Below are positions 63,548 through 64,000 of a DNA stretch of 64,000 nucleotides, in pieces (positions within the stretch are counted from its first letter, which is position 1; each line of letters begins with the position of its first letter). The notes under the pieces are model-generated. The model was not told where the DNA came from, did not search any database, and saw nothing but the letters and a program-made list of their open reading frames with translations. Both the position numbers and the translations under genes were made by a program. The DNA comes from Bacteroidia bacterium (GTDB lineage: Bacteria; Bacteroidota; Bacteroidia; SXHM01). The stretch lies in contig JAJVIC010000007.1 in NCBI GenBank assembly GCA_022072225.1, positions 186,001-250,000 of the forward strand. The letters are read 5' to 3'.

Positions 63548-63940
63548 TCAGATACGAAAAACGGAGACGAGAATAAGAATGTCTTTCCCTGAAATGAGAG
63601 GAGGAGCATGTGCAGCCTCAGAGGGTTGCGCTTGTGCAACTTCAGTAAAAACAAAAACAGGAAGCGTAAAAAAGTAATCAACAAAATCAAACTTTATATT
63701 GAAATTGCTGACAATGGTTTGAATGTCTAATTTAAAATAATCGCTTGAATAATCGCAGCACTTTGCCTGAACAGCATTGGCCGCTTTACTTTCTTTTGCG
63801 CAACAGTCTTCACTTTCAATAAACGAAAGCGTTACCGCTCCGCTTACCAGGCAAACCATTTTGTGTGCGGTAATGCCTATGCTCATTACGAGCATCAACA
63901 ACGCCATTGCAACAGAAAAGTATTTGCGTAAAAAGTTCAT
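63548..63940 (-). CDS. Small HYC_CC_PP-type exported protein
   Basis: 130 residues from ATG 63940; a GTG two codons upstream overlaps the promoter box. The N-terminus MNFLRKYFSVAMALLMLVMS is a signal or anchor helix. The conserved markers of the HYC_CC_PP family are visible: HKMVC (near residue 28), DCCAKES and KCCDYSSDYFKLD, and HAPPLISGKDILILVSVFRI at the C-terminus. The Cys/His pattern suggests soft-metal binding in the periplasm. Members are often near TonB receptors of the type found here. Function unproven. Confidence 0.75.
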   Translation of the reverse strand: MNFLRKYFSVAMALLMLVMSIGITAHKMVCLVSGAVTLSFIESEDCCAKESKAANAVQAKCCDYSSDYFKLDIQTIVSNFNIKFDFVDYFFTLPVFVFTEVAQAQPSEAAHAPPLISGKDILILVSVFRI

Positions 63941-63945
63941 TGACA

Positions 63946-63953
63946 CAAAAGTA
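63946..63953 (-). promoter_or_regulatory. -7 promoter box of the HYC_CC_PP gene
   Basis: Minus-strand TACTTTTG, exact TAnnTTTG match, 5 nt before the ATG at 63940, again predicting an almost leaderless message. Confidence 0.5.
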
Positions 63954-63959
63954 AAAAAA

Positions 63960-64000
63960 TTATTTCGAGAAATGTTTGCGCGTAATCACCTTCAGCAGCT
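63960..64000 (-). CDS. Possible 3' end of a gene cut by the right window edge
   Basis: An open minus-strand frame enters from the edge and ends in TAA at 63962-63960; the last residues read LLKVITRKHFSK. It is too short to identify, and chance cannot be excluded. Confidence 0.35.
   Translation of the reverse strand, partial: LLKVITRKHFSK

Overview
The window comes from a member of the Bacteroidota. The evidence is a type IX secretion component (PorZ), several secreted proteins with type IX C-terminal sorting domains, a TonB-dependent receptor with a carboxypeptidase-regulatory-like N-terminus, Bacteroidota-type promoters (-7 box TAnnTTTG) instead of clear Shine-Dalgarno sites, and a typical Bacteroidota gene set (PGI/PMI fusion-type isomerase, SiaB-like kinase, LytTR regulators). 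It looks chromosomal. I see no phage, plasmid, insertion sequence or CRISPR array. The lineage below phylum cannot be read from the sequence.

Layout. 1-2590: a Tat-exported DUF1501-like protein (cut by the left edge) with two lipoproteins. 2599-5431: M20 peptidase, PIN toxin-antitoxin pair, SH3 protein. 5432-7306: a strikingly AT-rich repeat array in front of an unknown helical protein, then a small caspase-like (DUF6642-type) protein. 7339-13182: TlpA-like lipoprotein, porZ-recO, PGI/PMI, lipB, rpiB. 13183-19665: a 560-bp AT-rich gap, then a MORN protein, a multi-PAS histidine kinase and a LytTR regulator, closed by a terminator and tRNA-Arg(CCG). 19706-27754: acyl-CoA dehydrogenase, RidA, REC-PAS regulator, SiaB-like kinase, HlyIII, RetSat-like oxidoreductase, DUF1571-LysM protein and a secreted EEP hydrolase. 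27886-37591: secreted CocE/X-Pro peptidase with a sorting domain, tsaB, rpmA-rplU, LD-carboxypeptidase, metG, and a fused oligopeptide ABC ATPase. 37734-42386: two sorting-domain proteins flanking an HTH regulator, a 21-bp tandem array and a frameshifted membrane gene; then a eukaryote-like 3-hydroxyacyl-CoA dehydratase. 42550-53020: sucA-sucB, CPBP protease, dusB, outer-membrane proteins, CBS protein, pdxJ and an alpha/beta hydrolase. 53103-63940: glycosyltransferase, a 2090-residue alpha-2-macroglobulin, and a TonB receptor with a small HYC_CC_PP-type protein that together suggest metal handling.

The most unusual property is the density of long palindromic intergenic repeats from several families, and how often they have been read through into proteins. 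They form the C-terminal tails of RidA, the REC-PAS regulator, the RetSat-like enzyme and the CPBP protease, a linker in MetG, part of a sorting domain, and part of a TonB-receptor signal peptide. The best candidates for something undescribed are the DUF1501/lipoprotein triad at the left edge, the phased AT-rich array with its helical and caspase-like genes at 5.6-7.2 kb, and the 21-bp array beside an HTH regulator at 39 kb. All functions are inferred from sequence alone, with no database search.
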